From Zhongshania sp. R06B22 (GTDB taxonomy: Bacteria; Pseudomonadota; Gammaproteobacteria; Pseudomonadales; Spongiibacteraceae): a stretch of 64,000 nt of DNA. Positions 28,842-40,009 of the stretch are shown piece after piece. Each line of letters starts with the position of its first letter. Within the stretch, counting starts at the first letter, position 1. The DNA lies in NCBI RefSeq assembly GCF_040892595.1, contig NZ_JBFRYB010000001.1, forward strand, positions 1,364,001-1,428,000, written 5' to 3'. Below the pieces are notes generated by a model. It worked only from the letters and a program-made list of their open reading frames with translations, searched no databases and had not been told where the DNA came from. The position numbers and the translations under genes are program-made.

Positions 28842-29483
28842 CTATACGTAGTAAGTGCTGCCGGTCATGACCTTGGACATCAAGCTCATGGCTTTTTTTA
28901 CTGGGCTTGGAAAGACCTGTCCGCCTGCTGCTATTGCTGTGGCGGCGTGCTCGGCTTCGTCTTCTAGCATCTGCTGCAGTATGGCGCGCGATTTTTGGTC
29001 ATCAGCCGGCAGTGTTTGCAGGTGTTCGCGCAGATGTTCGCAGACCTGATCTTCAGTGGCGGCAACAAAACCAAGACTAATTCTATCGCTAATCACACCC
29101 GCCGCAGCGCCAATCGCAAATGAGGCGGCGTAAAATAGCGGATTTAAATGACTGGTATGGCTTTGAAGCTCGTGCAGGCGTTGCTCACACCAGGCAAGAT
29201 GGTCAATTTCTTCGGCCGCGGAATGTTCCATAGAGGCTTTAACATGGGCATTTTTTGCTGTTAGTGCCTGGCCTTGGTACAGGGCCTGTGCGCAGACTTC
29301 GCCGGTATGATTAATTCGCATTAAGCCGGCGATATGGCGACGATCCTGGTCGGCACTGGGCGAGCTGCTAATGTGTTGGGCAGGGCTTTGGCGCCGGGCA
29401 GTACTACTGCCTGTAACAAGGGTTTTTAGACTTCGATCTGCTCCCATCAGGGCGCGATCAAGTAAGGTGTATTGTCGAGTCAT
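28842..29483 (-). CDS. coq7: 2-polyprenyl-3-methyl-6-methoxy-benzoquinol hydroxylase
   Basis: 213 residues from the ATG opening [19 protein letters not shown] lies nine bases upstream, and a longer frame to 29573 overlaps the kinase end. It is a di-iron hydroxylase of ubiquinone synthesis. Iron ligands are the Glu in [11 protein letters not shown], the Glu/His in [10 protein letters not shown], the Glu in the third helix region and the ExxH in EDEAEHA. It is the last gene of the purH-purD-kinase direction, 40 bp after the kinase, and converges with the VOC gene 4 bp away. Confidence 0.94.
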   Translation of the reverse strand: MTRQYTLLDRALMGADRSLKTLVTGSSTARRQSPAQHISSSPSADQDRRHIAGLMRINHTGEVCAQALYQGQALTAKNAHVKASMEHSAAEEIDHLAWCEQRLHELQSHTSHLNPLFYAASFAIGAAAGVISDRISLGFVAATEDQVCEHLREHLQTLPADDQKSRAILQQMLEDEAEHAATAIAAGGQVFPSPVKKAMSLMSKVMTGSTYYV

Positions 29484-29523
29484 GGCCTTGACCTCCGGAG
29501 GATATTGTAGCCGAATTAGGGAG

Positions 29524-32319
29524 TCATGACTTGTTTTTCTGATAGCCGGTCCAGCGTTTGATGGCCTCGGCAAGTTCCCATAAGCGGATTGGTTTTACCA
29601 AATGTAGATCCATTCCCGCGCGCAAATAGCTGTCGCGCTGCTCGTCTAGGGCATTGGCGGTTAAGCCAATAATGGGAGTGCGCTCGCGCTCTTCGTCTTT
29701 TTCAAACTGGCGGATTTGGCGAGTCGCTTCATCGCCATCCATGATCGGCATTTCGATATCCATGATCACCACGTCAAAGCGTTTGCGCATAAATATATTG
29801 ACCGCTTGCTGGCCATTTTCAACGCGATGCACGGTGATTCCGAGGCTGCTTAGCATGCGGGTTAGGACTTGGGCGTTGGTGGGATTGTCTTCGGCGATTA
29901 AGCATTCCAATGAATTTAAGGTGAGGGCATCGGTTTGGTATTGATCGGGCAAGTGGCTAACCGCATTGGCGTCAAAGTGACATTCGGCGAGCAAGGCGCT
30001 GCGCAGAGCAATGCCGGTGAGCGGCTTGCTCAGCACTCGGCGGATACCCGCGGCGCGCAGTTTGTCGCGGTCGAAGATAATATTGGCGTGAGCGAGCATC
30101 AGGCCTATGGGCGTGTTTCGTTGATCCTTGGTTTCGTCGTATATTCGCTGAGCTAGTGTTAGCCCGCCACCTGGTAGAGTGTGGTCGATGAGAATAATGT
30201 CGATGGGGGCGTTTAAGAGCGACTGATTGCGGATAGTGGCGATTGCCGCGCTGTCGCTATTGGCTGTAAATGCGGGCATTCCCCAGTTGCTGCACTGTTT
30301 GCTAACGACTTTGCAGAATGTCTGGTTACTGTCTACAACTAGCAGTCGCTTATTGCTCAGTAAGCCCGTGCGAATTTGCAAAGTATTAACGTCATCATTA
30401 TTCGGCACTCCCAACTGTATGGAAAAACGCAGAGTGTGCACCCCGGTAGGCGATGTTCGCACCGCAGCGCTGCCGTTCATTCGTGCTATTAGCTGTGAGA
30501 CGATGGCTAGACGGGTATTGATGATGCCGTCTTGCTCAGACGTTGAGCCGTTAAGGGCGAGTTTTTCCAGCGTGCTAAAGGGTTTGCCGCGATGGCTTAG
30601 TTCAAAGTTAAGTAAGCCTTGTTTAAGGCTTGAAGAGTAGACTTTGAGGAGGATATAGCCTGATTCATAGTGTTCAAAGGCATTATTCATCACGTGCGAC
30701 AGTAACTGGCGAATGCGCGAGGAATCGCCGATAAGCTTTTCGTTTACATTGCTATCAATGTCGCAAATAAATTCTAAGGATTGTTCGGCGGCAATATTGC
30801 GGAAACCGGAAACAGATTCGTCGATAATTTCCGGCACGCTCAATAGCTCATTGCTGAGTTCAATGTCATTTTCGTTAAAGCGGGTCGCTTGACTGGCTTC
30901 TTCCAGTAATTGCAGGAGTTCGTGGCCGGAGCGTTGCAGGGTGCGCACGTGGTCTTCTTGATTGGCGGTGAGCCGGGTCTCCTGCAAGAGTTCTGAGACA
31001 CCGAGCATGGCGCTCATTGGTGTTCGAATGTCATGGGTTATGCGCGCGAGAATGTCGGTTTTGGCACGATTGACGGCGCCCAAGATGGTGATACTTTGCT
31101 CGTCTAGATTCTGTTTGCGCTCGCGCTGGTGATGCCGGACGATTAATAGCGCGGTGTGAGTGGTGCCGGTCACAGTGGCCAAGAAGATTAAGATCAAGTT
31201 GGTGCTGGTGGCAGTGATGATCGAGAGGCTATAACTAAACATTGTTAAGCTTAGAATCAACACGATTAGAATTCGCGCGACTATATAGTAAAAAATCAGT
31301 CGGTTGTAAGTTTGGAAAAAGGAGCTAAGGGCAATAAATAATAGCGCGATGGAGTTCAGCGGGAACAGTGTGTAGATGGTGATGACCGCCGTAGTGTCAT
31401 TGCCGATGATGCTGAGTGCCACACCCACGATATCGACGATGATCAATAGGCGAATGATGGTGGGCCACCGACCGGGATTGCCGAGTGGGAAAACCGGAAG
31501 TCGCAGCGCGTAGACTAAATCAACCAGACTGATACCTAAAATAACGAGGATAAGACCGTAGCCATTCCACGGGGGTAATAATCCTTGCGGGGCGCCAATA
31601 TAGCCCCAGGCAGTGACTTGCCCGCTAATAACAAGCAGGGCGTAGATCGCGGTAATAAGAAACAGCGAGTCACGGTGTAGCACCGCGTTGATGAGATTGA
31701 ATACCAGCAGATTGATAAGAATGCCGAAAAATAATGCGTTAAGGAATTCCCGCTGGCTGACATCACCCAGAAAACTGGTGTAATCGTGCAGGGTTAGCTC
31801 GAGCTGGCGGTCGAAGGGATATTCGAGGGAGAGGTAGTAGCTGGTACTGCTGTTGGCGTTCACTGGAATAGAGAATAGAGTTTCGGTGCGAATTAAGTCG
31901 TCGGTGGACATTGGCGCGATGTGTTGTCCAGCTTCTGTGTATAGCTGGGCTGCGTTGAGATCTACCGGCATGACTTGTAGCAACTGCTGGATTATTTCAT
32001 TGCTGGTATTACTGAGAGTAAAGCGAAACCAATATCTGCCAATGCTCTGGGATAGATTGAAATCACCACTTTCTGCGGGACGAAACTGACGATTAACGGC
32101 GGTGCTTAAAATATCGTCGATGCGGTAGAGTTTGTTTGCGTCTTCGATGAGGTCGCTGAAACCATTAAGCGAGATTGCGCCCTGATTTGAGGTCACCGTT
32201 AAGATTGGCGCTGCGTGTGCGGTAATAGATAGCAGTAGCAAAACCGCACACAGCAGGTGTTTGGCCAGCTTACTCTCGGGCAATGGCGCGGTAAGCAATG
32301 TCGTTACGGTAGAAGGCAT
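29524..32319 (-). CDS. retS: RetS-like hybrid sensor histidine kinase
   Basis: 931 residues. In order: signal peptide ([10 protein letters not shown]); periplasmic 7TMR-DISMED2 domain (about 40-185); seven membrane helices (about 190-390); HisKA with H429 in [11 protein letters not shown]; an ATPase domain; and receiver domains with Asp712 and Asp854. RetS of P. aeruginosa, from memory, has H424, D713 and D858, and also follows purD. The ATPase domain is degenerate: the D-x-G-x-G box reads HRGKPF and the second Gly-rich box is lost ([10 protein letters not shown]). Receiver 1 has DS instead of an acidic pair. It overlaps purD by 50 bp. In Pseudomonas, RetS inhibits GacS and so controls biofilm versus virulence. 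Confidence 0.88.
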   Translation of the reverse strand: MPSTVTTLLTAPLPESKLAKHLLCAVLLLLSITAHAAPILTVTSNQGAISLNGFSDLIEDANKLYRIDDILSTAVNRQFRPAESGDFNLSQSIGRYWFRFTLSNTSNEIIQQLLQVMPVDLNAAQLYTEAGQHIAPMSTDDLIRTETLFSIPVNANSSTSYYLSLEYPFDRQLELTLHDYTSFLGDVSQREFLNALFFGILINLLVFNLINAVLHRDSLFLITAIYALLVISGQVTAWGYIGAPQGLLPPWNGYGLILVILGISLVDLVYALRLPVFPLGNPGRWPTIIRLLIIVDIVGVALSIIGNDTTAVITIYTLFPLNSIALLFIALSSFFQTYNRLIFYYIVARILIVLILSLTMFSYSLSIITATSTNLILIFLATVTGTTHTALLIVRHHQRERKQNLDEQSITILGAVNRAKTDILARITHDIRTPMSAMLGVSELLQETRLTANQEDHVRTLQRSGHELLQLLEEASQATRFNENDIELSNELLSVPEIIDESVSGFRNIAAEQSLEFICDIDSNVNEKLIGDSSRIRQLLSHVMNNAFEHYESGYILLKVYSSSLKQGLLNFELSHRGKPFSTLEKLALNGSTSEQDGIINTRLAIVSQLIARMNGSAAVRTSPTGVHTLRFSIQLGVPNNDDVNTLQIRTGLLSNKRLLVVDSNQTFCKVVSKQCSNWGMPAFTANSDSAAIATIRNQSLLNAPIDIILIDHTLPGGGLTLAQRIYDETKDQRNTPIGLMLAHANIIFDRDKLRAAGIRRVLSKPLTGIALRSALLAECHFDANAVSHLPDQYQTDALTLNSLECLIAEDNPTNAQVLTRMLSSLGITVHRVENGQQAVNIFMRKRFDVVIMDIEMPIMDGDEATRQIRQFEKDEERERTPIIGLTANALDEQRDSYLRAGMDLHLVKPIRLWELAEAIKRWTGYQKNKS

Positions 32320-33547
32320 CTCGCCACTTTATCTGTTTGGCAATTGAATACGCAAGTTGTTGTGCGGCACTAACCGTGTCGCCCATTGCGGTTGCGCAGA
32401 GTACTCGGCCGCCGTTAGTGACTAAATTGCCGTTTTCCAATTGGGTGCCAGCGTGAAAAACTTTGCCACTGCTGCTTCCTTCGGGAATACCACTGATCGT
32501 ATCACCCTTGTTATAAGCGCCGGGATAGCCGCCCGCAGCTAGTACCACGCCAACTGCGGGGCGAGGATCCCAATCGGCACTGACGCTGTTTAGTTTGCCG
32601 GCTATTGCCGCCAGGCACAGCGCCACTAAATCTGATTGCAGGCGCAACATAATCGGCTGCGTTTCAGGGTCACCAAAACGGCAGTTGTATTCAATGACCT
32701 TGGGGTCGCCGTTGGCATTAATCATTAGACCGGCATATAAAAAACCAGTATAGCGATTGCCTTCACTCGCCATGCCTTTCACGGTGGGAATAATAACCTC
32801 ATCCATAATCCGTTGGTGGATTGCGGGTGTCACCACTGGCGCTGGGGAGTAGGCACCCATGCCGCCGGTATTGGGGCCACTATCGCCGTCGCCAACCCGC
32901 TTGTGATCTTGGCTGGTGGCCATGGGCAGAATATTTTCGCCGTCCACCATCACAATAAAGCTGGCTTCTTCGCCTTCTAAAAACTCTTCAATGACCACGC
33001 GGCAGCCGGCATCGCCAAAGGCATTGCCGGATAACATGTCGCGCACTGCATCTTCTGCTTGCTCAAGGGTTTCGGCAACAATAACGCCCTTACCTGCGGC
33101 AAGACCGTCGGCTTTTACCACAATCGGCGCACCCTGCTCACGCAGATAGGCCAGTGCCGGTTCAAGCTCGGTAAAGTTCTGGTAGCTGCCGGAGGGAATG
33201 TTATGGCGGGCGAGGAAATCCTTGGTAAAGGCCTTTGAACCCTCTAGTTGAGCAGCACCTTTGCTGGGGCCAAAGCAGGGAAGTTTGCGCTCATTAAAGT
33301 AATCTACCACGCCGTCGACTAGCGGAGCTTCGGGACCAACGATGGTCAGGCCGACATTGTTACTGGTGGCAAAGTCTGCCAGCGCGGCGAAATCATTGAT
33401 GGCGATAGCGATGTTTTCAACGCCTTGCTCAAGTGCGGTACCAGCGTTGCCGGGTGCGACAAAGACGGTGGCGACGTCGGCAGATTGAGCTGCCTTCCAC
33501 GCTAGCGCGTGCTCGCGACCGCCATTTCCAATAATCAATACATTCAT
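32270..33547 (-). CDS. purD: Phosphoribosylamine-glycine ligase
   Basis: 425 residues from the ATG opening MNVLIIGNGGREHALAWK, the usual start of the family; a frame 24 bases longer is not supported. It is an ATP-grasp enzyme that joins glycine to phosphoribosylamine in purine synthesis. The ATP-grasp region contains VVKADGLAAGKGV and EEFLEGEEASF, and YNCRFGDPETQ is the metal site. It lies 144 bp after purH on the same strand, and its end overlaps the kinase start. Confidence 0.95.
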   Translation of the reverse strand: MNVLIIGNGGREHALAWKAAQSADVATVFVAPGNAGTALEQGVENIAIAINDFAALADFATSNNVGLTIVGPEAPLVDGVVDYFNERKLPCFGPSKGAAQLEGSKAFTKDFLARHNIPSGSYQNFTELEPALAYLREQGAPIVVKADGLAAGKGVIVAETLEQAEDAVRDMLSGNAFGDAGCRVVIEEFLEGEEASFIVMVDGENILPMATSQDHKRVGDGDSGPNTGGMGAYSPAPVVTPAIHQRIMDEVIIPTVKGMASEGNRYTGFLYAGLMINANGDPKVIEYNCRFGDPETQPIMLRLQSDLVALCLAAIAGKLNSVSADWDPRPAVGVVLAAGGYPGAYNKGDTISGIPEGSSSGKVFHAGTQLENGNLVTNGGRVLCATAMGDTVSAAQQLAYSIAKQIKWRDAFYRNDIAYRAIARE

Positions 33548-33622
33548 GGTTTCGCGACACGTTGAGCGCAATATAAATGATTCGCGCCCTCTGACGTGTA
33601 CTTCCTCCTGCTACAAATAAGA

Positions 33623-33642
33623 AGCGGCTGGCTTTAGCCGCC
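33623..33642 (-). terminator. Hairpin between purH and purD
   Basis: GCGGCT pairs with AGCCGC in the 144-bp gap. On the minus strand it is followed by TTCTTATTT, a weak T-rich stretch. It could reduce readthrough from purH into purD, act as an mRNA processing signal, or mean nothing. Confidence 0.35.
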
Positions 33643-33691
33643 ATAATTACGATTGAGCGCCCCAGAGGGCACTCGACAGATTTTTTCTTTC

Positions 33692-35272
33692 TTAGTGGCG
33701 GAAGTGACGCATGCCGGTAAAGGCCATGGCGATGCCGTGTTCATCTGCTGCGGCAATCACTTCATCGTCGCGAATAGAGCCGCCGGGCTGGATAACACAG
33801 GCAATCCCGTTGGCAGCGGCATTATCTAAACCGTCACGGAAGGGGAAGAAGGCATCTGATGCCATGACGGCACCTTTAATCGTAAGGCCGGCATGCTCAG
33901 CCTTAATTGCGGCGATACGCGCAGAGTTAATACGGCTCATTTGGCCTGCGCCGACACCAATGGTTTGACGATTTTTAACGTAGACAATGGCGTTTGATTT
34001 CACGAACTTGGCGACTTTCCATGCAAAAATCATATCGTGAATTTCGCTTTCTTCGGGCTGGCGTTTAGTCACAATTTTCAGCTCGTCGGCGCCGATCATG
34101 CCAAGATCGCGGTCTTGCACAAGCAGGCCGCCGTTAACACGCTTATAGTCGAATGCTGGGTTGCTAGCACCCCATAGGCCACAGGTGAGCAGCCGCAGGT
34201 TTTTCTTTTCTGCGACGATGGCTGCCGCTTCTTCGCTGACGCTGGGGGCAATAATAACCTCGACGAATTGACGGTCACAGATCGCTTTTGCGGTGGCCGC
34301 ATCGAGTTCGCGGTTAAAGGCAATAATACCCCCAAAAGCGGATTCAGGGTCGGTGGCAAAGGCCAAATTATACGCTTCGTGAATACCGTTTAAAGACACT
34401 GCCACGCCGCATGGATTGGCGTGTTTAACGATAACGCAGGCGGGCTTAACGAAGGACTTAACGCATTCTAGTGCGGCGTCGGTATCGGCAATATTATTGT
34501 ATGACAGCGCTTTGCCCTGTAGCTGAGTAGCTGTTGCGACTGACGCTTCGCTAGGGTGGCGCTCAACATAAAATGCAGAATCTTGGTGTGGGTTTTCACC
34601 GTAGCGCATGTCTTGGGCTTTAATGAACTGGCTATTAAAGGTGCGCGGAAACTTCTCAGTGCCACCTGGTACCAGGCGGCCAAAATAATTGGCGATCATG
34701 CCGTCGTATGCGGCGGTGTGCTCATACGCTTTGATGGCTAGATCAAAGCGAGTGGCGTGAAGAGTACAGCCATCGTTGGCGCGCAATTCGTCTAAAATAG
34801 TTTGGTAATCTATGGCGTTAACAACGATCGCCACGTCGCGATGATTTTTAGCTGCCGCCCGAACCATAGTGGGGCCGCCAATATCGATATTTTCGATGGC
34901 GTCTTCCAAGGTACAACCGGGTTTGGATACGGTCGCTTCAAAGGGGTATAGATTGACAACAACCATGTCGATGGCGTCGATGCCATGCTCGCTCATGATA
35001 CCGTCATCAATGCCGCGACGTCCCAAGATGCCGCCGTGGACTTTGGGGTGTAAGGTCTTCACCCGGCCATCCATCATTTCGGGGAAGCCGGTGTAATCAG
35101 ACACTTCCGTTACCGCAATGTCGTTTTGATTCAGCAGAGCATAGGTGCCGCCAGTAGAAAGCAGCTCTACACCCAATTGGCTGAGTTCACGGGCGAAATC
35201 GACAATGCCGGATTTATCAGAAACACTGATAAGGGCGCGTTTAACGGGGCGGGCCTGGTTGTCTGTAGTCAT
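33692..35272 (-). CDS. purH: Bifunctional AICAR formyltransferase / IMP cyclohydrolase
   Basis: 526 residues. The N-terminal IMP cyclohydrolase (MGS-like) domain has [15 protein letters not shown] and the C-terminal formyltransferase domain has [12 protein letters not shown] with the Lys-His pair. It performs the last two steps of IMP synthesis. The length matches E. coli PurH (529). It is 58 bp after fis, and with dusB-fis upstream and purD downstream the order equals that of Pseudomonas. Confidence 0.96.
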   Translation of the reverse strand: MTTDNQARPVKRALISVSDKSGIVDFARELSQLGVELLSTGGTYALLNQNDIAVTEVSDYTGFPEMMDGRVKTLHPKVHGGILGRRGIDDGIMSEHGIDAIDMVVVNLYPFEATVSKPGCTLEDAIENIDIGGPTMVRAAAKNHRDVAIVVNAIDYQTILDELRANDGCTLHATRFDLAIKAYEHTAAYDGMIANYFGRLVPGGTEKFPRTFNSQFIKAQDMRYGENPHQDSAFYVERHPSEASVATATQLQGKALSYNNIADTDAALECVKSFVKPACVIVKHANPCGVAVSLNGIHEAYNLAFATDPESAFGGIIAFNRELDAATAKAICDRQFVEVIIAPSVSEEAAAIVAEKKNLRLLTCGLWGASNPAFDYKRVNGGLLVQDRDLGMIGADELKIVTKRQPEESEIHDMIFAWKVAKFVKSNAIVYVKNRQTIGVGAGQMSRINSARIAAIKAEHAGLTIKGAVMASDAFFPFRDGLDNAAANGIACVIQPGGSIRDDEVIAAADEHGIAMAFTGMRHFRH

Positions 35273-35330
35273 GCCTAGTGGGTTACCTTGAGTTTAAATA
35301 ATAGCTACGGGGAAGCGGTGTCGAACGGTA

Positions 35331-35642
35331 TTACAGTAAATCGTATTGTTTGAGCTTTTTGCGAAGGGTGCCGCGGTTCAAGCCCAGCATCTGAGAGGCG
35401 CGGGTTTGATTGTTGCGGGTGTAGCGCATCACCTCTTCGAGCAGTGGCGCTTCTACTTCTGAGAGCACCATATTGTAGACATCGCAGACGTCTTGGCCAT
35501 CGAGGGTGGCAAGATAGTTGTTCAGGGCAATCGCCACGCTGTCGCGCAGGGTTTTTGCTTTGCTGATGTCGTCGTTAGCGGCGGTTGTTGGGGCAGTGGT
35601 GGTTTCGGCGACTGGGGCGCTGTCTATGCTGGTCAAATTCAT
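35331..35642 (-). CDS. fis: DNA-binding protein Fis
   Basis: 103 residues. The C-terminal helix-turn-helix [21 protein letters not shown] is nearly invariant in Fis, and the preceding helices form the dimer core. The Thr/Ala-rich N-terminus is longer and more variable than in E. coli (98 aa). It overlaps dusB by 4 bp (ATGA), the classical dusB-fis arrangement. It acts as a nucleoid-associated regulator of stable RNA and other promoters. Confidence 0.95.
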   Translation of the reverse strand: MNLTSIDSAPVAETTTAPTTAANDDISKAKTLRDSVAIALNNYLATLDGQDVCDVYNMVLSEVEAPLLEEVMRYTRNNQTRASQMLGLNRGTLRKKLKQYDLL

Positions 35643-36634
35643 GCTGCGGCTTCCTCTAGGTTTTGTTCGTGCTGTTCAAAGTAGTGATGTACAGCATCTT
35701 GTTGTGCACTGGTGGACTCAAGGCGGTTGAATATGCCGCGGAAACCACTGGTGGGGTCGAGCTCCTGCAAATACCATGCACAGTGTTTACGTGCGATGCG
35801 CAGTCCTTGGTGTTCACCGTAAAACCGATAAAGGGCGCTGAGATGATTCAGCATTACCTGTTTTATTTCCCCTGGTGTTGCTGGGGCGGCTAGCTTGCCG
35901 GTCGCCAGATAGGTGTTGATCTCGCGGAACAGCCAGGGCTTACCCTGCGCGCCGCGGCCTATCATTACACCGTCGGCACCGGTGTAATCCAATACCTGCT
36001 TGGCTTGTTGTGCCGAGCAAATATCGCCATTGGCAAATACCGGAATATCGATGGCCTGTTTTATTGCCGCGATGGTGTCATATTCAGCATTCCCTAAATA
36101 GCGACACTCGCGAGTTCTGCCATGCACTGCCAGTGAGCGAATGCCACAATCTTGGGCAAGCTTGGCAATGTCGATTCCGTTGCGTTGGTCGCGTGACCAC
36201 CCGGTACGAATTTTTAGCGTAACGGGTAGATCTACTGCTGCGACAACCGCAGTTACTATTTCTTTTACTAATTCCGGTTCTCTTAATAACGCCGAACCGG
36301 CGGCTTTTTTACAGACTTTTTTTGCTGGGCATCCCATGTTGATGTCGATGATGTCGACACCCATGTCTGCACAGCGTCTTGCTGCATCCGCCATCATTAG
36401 CGGGTCTGCCCCGGCAATTTGAACAGCGCGCGGCGTGTTGTCGTCATGGGCTAGGCGCAAATAACTCTTGCGGGTGTCCCATAGTGCGGCGTCACTGATC
36501 AACATTTCGGATACGGTTAAGCCGGCGCCGAACTCGCGGCACAGGCGGCGAAAGGGCAGATCGGTAATACCTGCCATTGGCGCCAATACGGCACGGGCAG
36601 GAAGCTTGTGAGGACCAATTTGGATCATCGCCAT
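35639..36634 (-). CDS. dusB: tRNA-dihydrouridine synthase B
   Basis: 331 residues, FMN-dependent TIM-barrel. It reduces U17 of tRNAs in E. coli. [17 protein letters not shown] binds FMN. The catalytic Cys lies in [18 protein letters not shown], and [13 protein letters not shown] and [11 protein letters not shown] follow. It is first in the dusB-fis pair, with 115 bp to the zinc-ribbon gene upstream. Confidence 0.95.
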   Translation of the reverse strand: MAMIQIGPHKLPARAVLAPMAGITDLPFRRLCREFGAGLTVSEMLISDAALWDTRKSYLRLAHDDNTPRAVQIAGADPLMMADAARRCADMGVDIIDINMGCPAKKVCKKAAGSALLREPELVKEIVTAVVAAVDLPVTLKIRTGWSRDQRNGIDIAKLAQDCGIRSLAVHGRTRECRYLGNAEYDTIAAIKQAIDIPVFANGDICSAQQAKQVLDYTGADGVMIGRGAQGKPWLFREINTYLATGKLAAPATPGEIKQVMLNHLSALYRFYGEHQGLRIARKHCAWYLQELDPTSGFRGIFNRLESTSAQQDAVHHYFEQHEQNLEEAAA

Positions 36635-36749
36635 GCCCGTAAAGGGAAATTAACCGTGGGAAAACAGGGCAGCTATAATACTCGTTCAAAGACGCCACCG
36701 GAAGTCTTGCGCTCAAAAAATAACCAGTTTTGAGCGTAAAAAATCGGCT

Positions 36750-37601
36750 TTACGGCAGCAGCTGTAACTGGTAGTTAACTGCTGCTGGGCCGGGGTCGAC
36801 GATTTCTAAAGCGATGTGAACGGGTTGCTGGCTTGCCAGGCTGGCGTCGGCTGTGAGTTCGCCAGCAAGGTATTCCGCCGGCTTGAATGAACGGGTGGCA
36901 ATGGTGCGGTCGTTAATATCGCTAAAGCGCAGCTTTAATTCAGGGAAGCTGGTACTGGCTGGGCCGCGGTTTAGCAAGATGGTGTCGACCAAAAGTGCAT
37001 TGTCTATTGAGGGGTGCTTGCGGACCACCAGCTTGGTGCTGACAACATCGGTTACCGCCGAACTACGTTTTTGTGCTGGGTCTTCGCAGATTGACGGATG
37101 CAGCGGGCAAAGTTTACGGAGCTCGTCCCCGATGGGGCTGGCGAAGAGGGAGGCTTTTTGCCAAAGTGCAATTTGCCCGATAAGTACCACTAGGGCGATG
37201 GTGTTGGCGACTAGCCAAAACCACTGGACGCCGCCGCGACGCGGCTGGTGGTATTCAAAGTCGTGATTGACGGTACTTAGGCCCGTCAGCAGGTCTAACT
37301 CCGGCGGTTCGCCGCTGAGGGCGCCATCGTCCTCGGCGTTTAAGTCTTTTAATGTAGTTTCAATATTCGGCGTTGGCGACGGCGCTTGCTCTAGTTCACG
37401 ATCAGTGTTGAGTGTCTTGTCGTCTAGGTCTGTTAGCAGTATCGAGGCATCGGTGTGTTCATCAATGCCGCTGAAAATACTCATGCAGACACTGCACCTC
37501 ACTAAGCCGTCCGCAAGTAGCAGCTGCTCGGCTTTTACTCTAAACCGGGTTTTGCATTGCGGACACTGAATGCTTTTTGGGGTGGTATTTATTGTATTCA
37601 T
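36750..37601 (-). CDS. Zinc-ribbon DUF3426 membrane protein
   Basis: 283 residues. The N-terminal MJ0042-type zinc ribbon (about 12-50) has CPQCKTRF and RCSVCMSIF. After an acidic, Ser/Thr-rich linker comes one membrane helix (about 128-150, WLVANTIALVVLIGQIALW), then a DUF3426 periplasmic-type domain ending QLQLLP. It keeps the conserved place between prmA and dusB. Function unknown; the architecture suggests an inner-membrane protein with a cytosolic zinc ribbon. Confidence 0.85.
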   Translation of the reverse strand: MNTINTTPKSIQCPQCKTRFRVKAEQLLLADGLVRCSVCMSIFSGIDEHTDASILLTDLDDKTLNTDRELEQAPSPTPNIETTLKDLNAEDDGALSGEPPELDLLTGLSTVNHDFEYHQPRRGGVQWFWLVANTIALVVLIGQIALWQKASLFASPIGDELRKLCPLHPSICEDPAQKRSSAVTDVVSTKLVVRKHPSIDNALLVDTILLNRGPASTSFPELKLRFSDINDRTIATRSFKPAEYLAGELTADASLASQQPVHIALEIVDPGPAAVNYQLQLLP

Positions 37602-37618
37602 CTCGGTGTTTCGTCGCT

Positions 37619-38506
37619 TTAACTATGGTTTTTAGTGCCGCATATCCTAACCCACTCGTCTTTTGTGGTCAGATTAAGCGCGTTAAACCACTCTTGATAA
37701 CAGCCCATTAGCTCTTCGGCTTGGCTTTGTAATATACCCGATAAACAAATGGCTGCGCCCTCGCTGAGCGTGGCCGCAAGGCTCGGTGCCAATGAGGTTA
37801 ATGGACCGGCAAGTATATTGGCAACCACCATATCACCGTGCAAACCGTCGGGAATATGCTCGGGAAGTAGACATTCGATGCGGGCGTCGTCGATATTATT
37901 GCGGCGGGCATTGTCGCGGGTGGCGAGTAGCGCTTGCGGATCGTTGTCCACCGCGATGACTTTCTTGGCGCCCAGGAGCAGTGCGGCTATGCCCAAAATG
38001 CCAGAGCCGCAGCCATAGTCGATCACTGTGAGTCCGCTCAGATCTTGTTGGTCTAGCCACTGCATGCACAGCCAAGTTGTGGGATGCGTGCCGGTGCCAA
38101 AGGCGAGACCGGGATCAAGGAGCAAGTTTACCGCTTTGGGGTCGACAGGCTCGCGCCAGCTTGGGCAAATCCACAGGCGCTCGCCGCATTGAATGGGATG
38201 ATAGCTGTCCATCCATTCTCTAATCCAATCACGGTCTTCTAATATTTCTATGCGCAGCGCAGGCAGTGCTTGGCCGTAATGGCTTTGTAGCTCCGCGAGT
38301 GTGGCTGTCATATCGGTGTCGGCGGTGAACAAGCCTGTTACTCGGGTGTGTTGCCACACTGGGGTTTCACCCACGCCGGGTTCGTACACCGGCTGGTCGG
38401 CATTGTCTTCCATAGTTACGGCGGCGGCACCTACGTCCAAGAGCGCGTCTTCGAGTATGGAGGCAGTGGCGGGGTCGGCGTCGAGTCGCAGTTGTAACCA
38501 GGTCAT
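37619..38506 (-). CDS. prmA: Ribosomal protein L11 methyltransferase
   Basis: 295 residues. It trimethylates ribosomal protein L11. The N-terminal substrate domain starts MTWLQLRLDADP. The SAM-binding domain has DPGLAFGTGTHPTT, VIDYGCGSGILGIAAL and VVANILAGPL. It is 17 bp upstream of the zinc-ribbon gene and 102 bp downstream of accC, separated from it by a terminator. Confidence 0.95.
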   Translation of the reverse strand: MTWLQLRLDADPATASILEDALLDVGAAAVTMEDNADQPVYEPGVGETPVWQHTRVTGLFTADTDMTATLAELQSHYGQALPALRIEILEDRDWIREWMDSYHPIQCGERLWICPSWREPVDPKAVNLLLDPGLAFGTGTHPTTWLCMQWLDQQDLSGLTVIDYGCGSGILGIAALLLGAKKVIAVDNDPQALLATRDNARRNNIDDARIECLLPEHIPDGLHGDMVVANILAGPLTSLAPSLAATLSEGAAICLSGILQSQAEELMGCYQEWFNALNLTTKDEWVRICGTKNHS

Positions 38507-38552
38507 GAGGTGCTCTTGTTGTTGAAAATACTATTGCTAATGGCGTTGGAAA

Positions 38553-38588
38553 TGAAAAGGGGTCTATTCGAAAATAGACCCCTTGATA
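38553..38588 (-). terminator. Rho-independent terminator after accC
   Basis: A perfect 12-bp stem, AAGGGGTCTATT with AATAGACCCCTT, around the loop CGAA (plus-strand reading). On the minus strand it is followed by TTTTC. It separates the aroQ-accB-accC transcript from prmA. Confidence 0.8.
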
Positions 38589-38607
38589 TGTTACAGACTT
38601 AGCATGC

Positions 38608-39948
38608 TTAGAGCTTAAGTTTTTTCTCTAAATAATGAATGCTGACGCCGCCTTTTTTAAACGCGGCATCGCGCACTAAGTCACGATGTAAGTCAGTGTT
38701 GGTACGAATACCGTCAATGACTAATTCATCGAGGGCATTGCGCATCCGGCTCAAGGCAATCTCTCGGCTGTCACCCCAGGTAATAATTTTTGCAATCATT
38801 GAGTCGTAATGGGGTGGCACTGTATAGCCGCTATATAAATGCGAGTCGACCCGAACACCGAGGCCGCCGGGTGCATGATAATGCTTTACAAGACCGGGGC
38901 AGGGCAAAAAGGTTTTGGGGTCTTCAGCGTTGATACGGCATTCAAAGGCATGGCCTTTGATTTTGATATCGTCTTGGGTGATTGATAATTTCTCGCCGCT
39001 GGCAATCAGCAATTGCTGTTTGATGAGGTCAATGCCGGTCACCATTTCGCTGACGGGATGTTCAACCTGAATACGGGTGTTCATTTCTATAAAGAAGAAT
39101 TGGCCGTTTTCATAGAGAAACTCGAAAGTTCCGGCGCCGCGATAGTTTATGGCGATACAGGCATCGACACAGGACTTGGCAACTTGATTGCGGATCTCAT
39201 CTGGAATGCCCGGCGCGGGTGCTTCTTCAAGTACTTTTTGGTGACGGCGCTGCAGCGAGCAATCGCGGTCACCTAAATGGATTGCGTGACCTTGACCGTC
39301 CGCCAAAACTTGAATTTCTACATGACGCGGGTTCTCGAGGAATTTCTCGATATAGACTGTCTCATCACCAAAGGCCGCTTTAGCCTCTGACTGGGTGACA
39401 TATACCGCATTCAGCAGGGCGGCTTCACTGTGAACAACACGCATGCCACGTCCGCCGCCGCCCGCTGCAGCTTTAATAATAACGGGGTAACCGATACGTT
39501 TGGCCACGGCTAGGGTGTGATCATTATCATCGGTAATAGGACCATCTGAGCCGGGCACGGTAGGAACGCCAGCTTTTTTCATCGCTTTGATGGCTGAGAC
39601 CTTGTCGCCCATCATTCGAATTAGGTCGGGGGTGGGGCCAATGAAAACGAAACCACTTTTCTCAACCTGCTCGGCGAAGTCGGCATTTTCTGCCAAGAAA
39701 CCGTAGCCGGGGTGGATGGCCACGGCGTCGGTGACCTCAGCCGCACTGATAATAGCGGGTATGTTTAAGTAGCTAGCTGGTGACGGTGCGGGACCTATGC
39801 AGACCGATTCGTCGGCTAGACGGACATGCATTAGATTGCGATCTGCAGTGGAGTGGACTGCGACGGTCTTAATGCCAAGCTCTTTGCAGGCGCGAAGTAT
39901 GCGCAGTGCAATCTCTCCACGGTTGGCAATGACAACTTTTTTAAGCAT
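38608..39948 (-). CDS. accC: Acetyl-CoA carboxylase, biotin carboxylase subunit
   Basis: 446 residues. It carboxylates biotin on AccB using ATP and bicarbonate, the first half of malonyl-CoA synthesis. It starts [20 protein letters not shown]. The ATP-grasp loop is [12 protein letters not shown], and [14 protein letters not shown] is the metal/bicarbonate site. Length equals that of E. coli (449). It lies 61 bp after accB. Confidence 0.96.
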   Translation of the reverse strand: MLKKVVIANRGEIALRILRACKELGIKTVAVHSTADRNLMHVRLADESVCIGPAPSPASYLNIPAIISAAEVTDAVAIHPGYGFLAENADFAEQVEKSGFVFIGPTPDLIRMMGDKVSAIKAMKKAGVPTVPGSDGPITDDNDHTLAVAKRIGYPVIIKAAAGGGGRGMRVVHSEAALLNAVYVTQSEAKAAFGDETVYIEKFLENPRHVEIQVLADGQGHAIHLGDRDCSLQRRHQKVLEEAPAPGIPDEIRNQVAKSCVDACIAINYRGAGTFEFLYENGQFFFIEMNTRIQVEHPVSEMVTGIDLIKQQLLIASGEKLSITQDDIKIKGHAFECRINAEDPKTFLPCPGLVKHYHAPGGLGVRVDSHLYSGYTVPPHYDSMIAKIITWGDSREIALSRMRNALDELVIDGIRTNTDLHRDLVRDAAFKKGGVSIHYLEKKLKL

Positions 39949-40009
39949 TTGAAATCAATCCCTTTTCGGTATGTTGATCGGACAATTGTTTGTTCCGGTT
40001 AGGCCGGTT

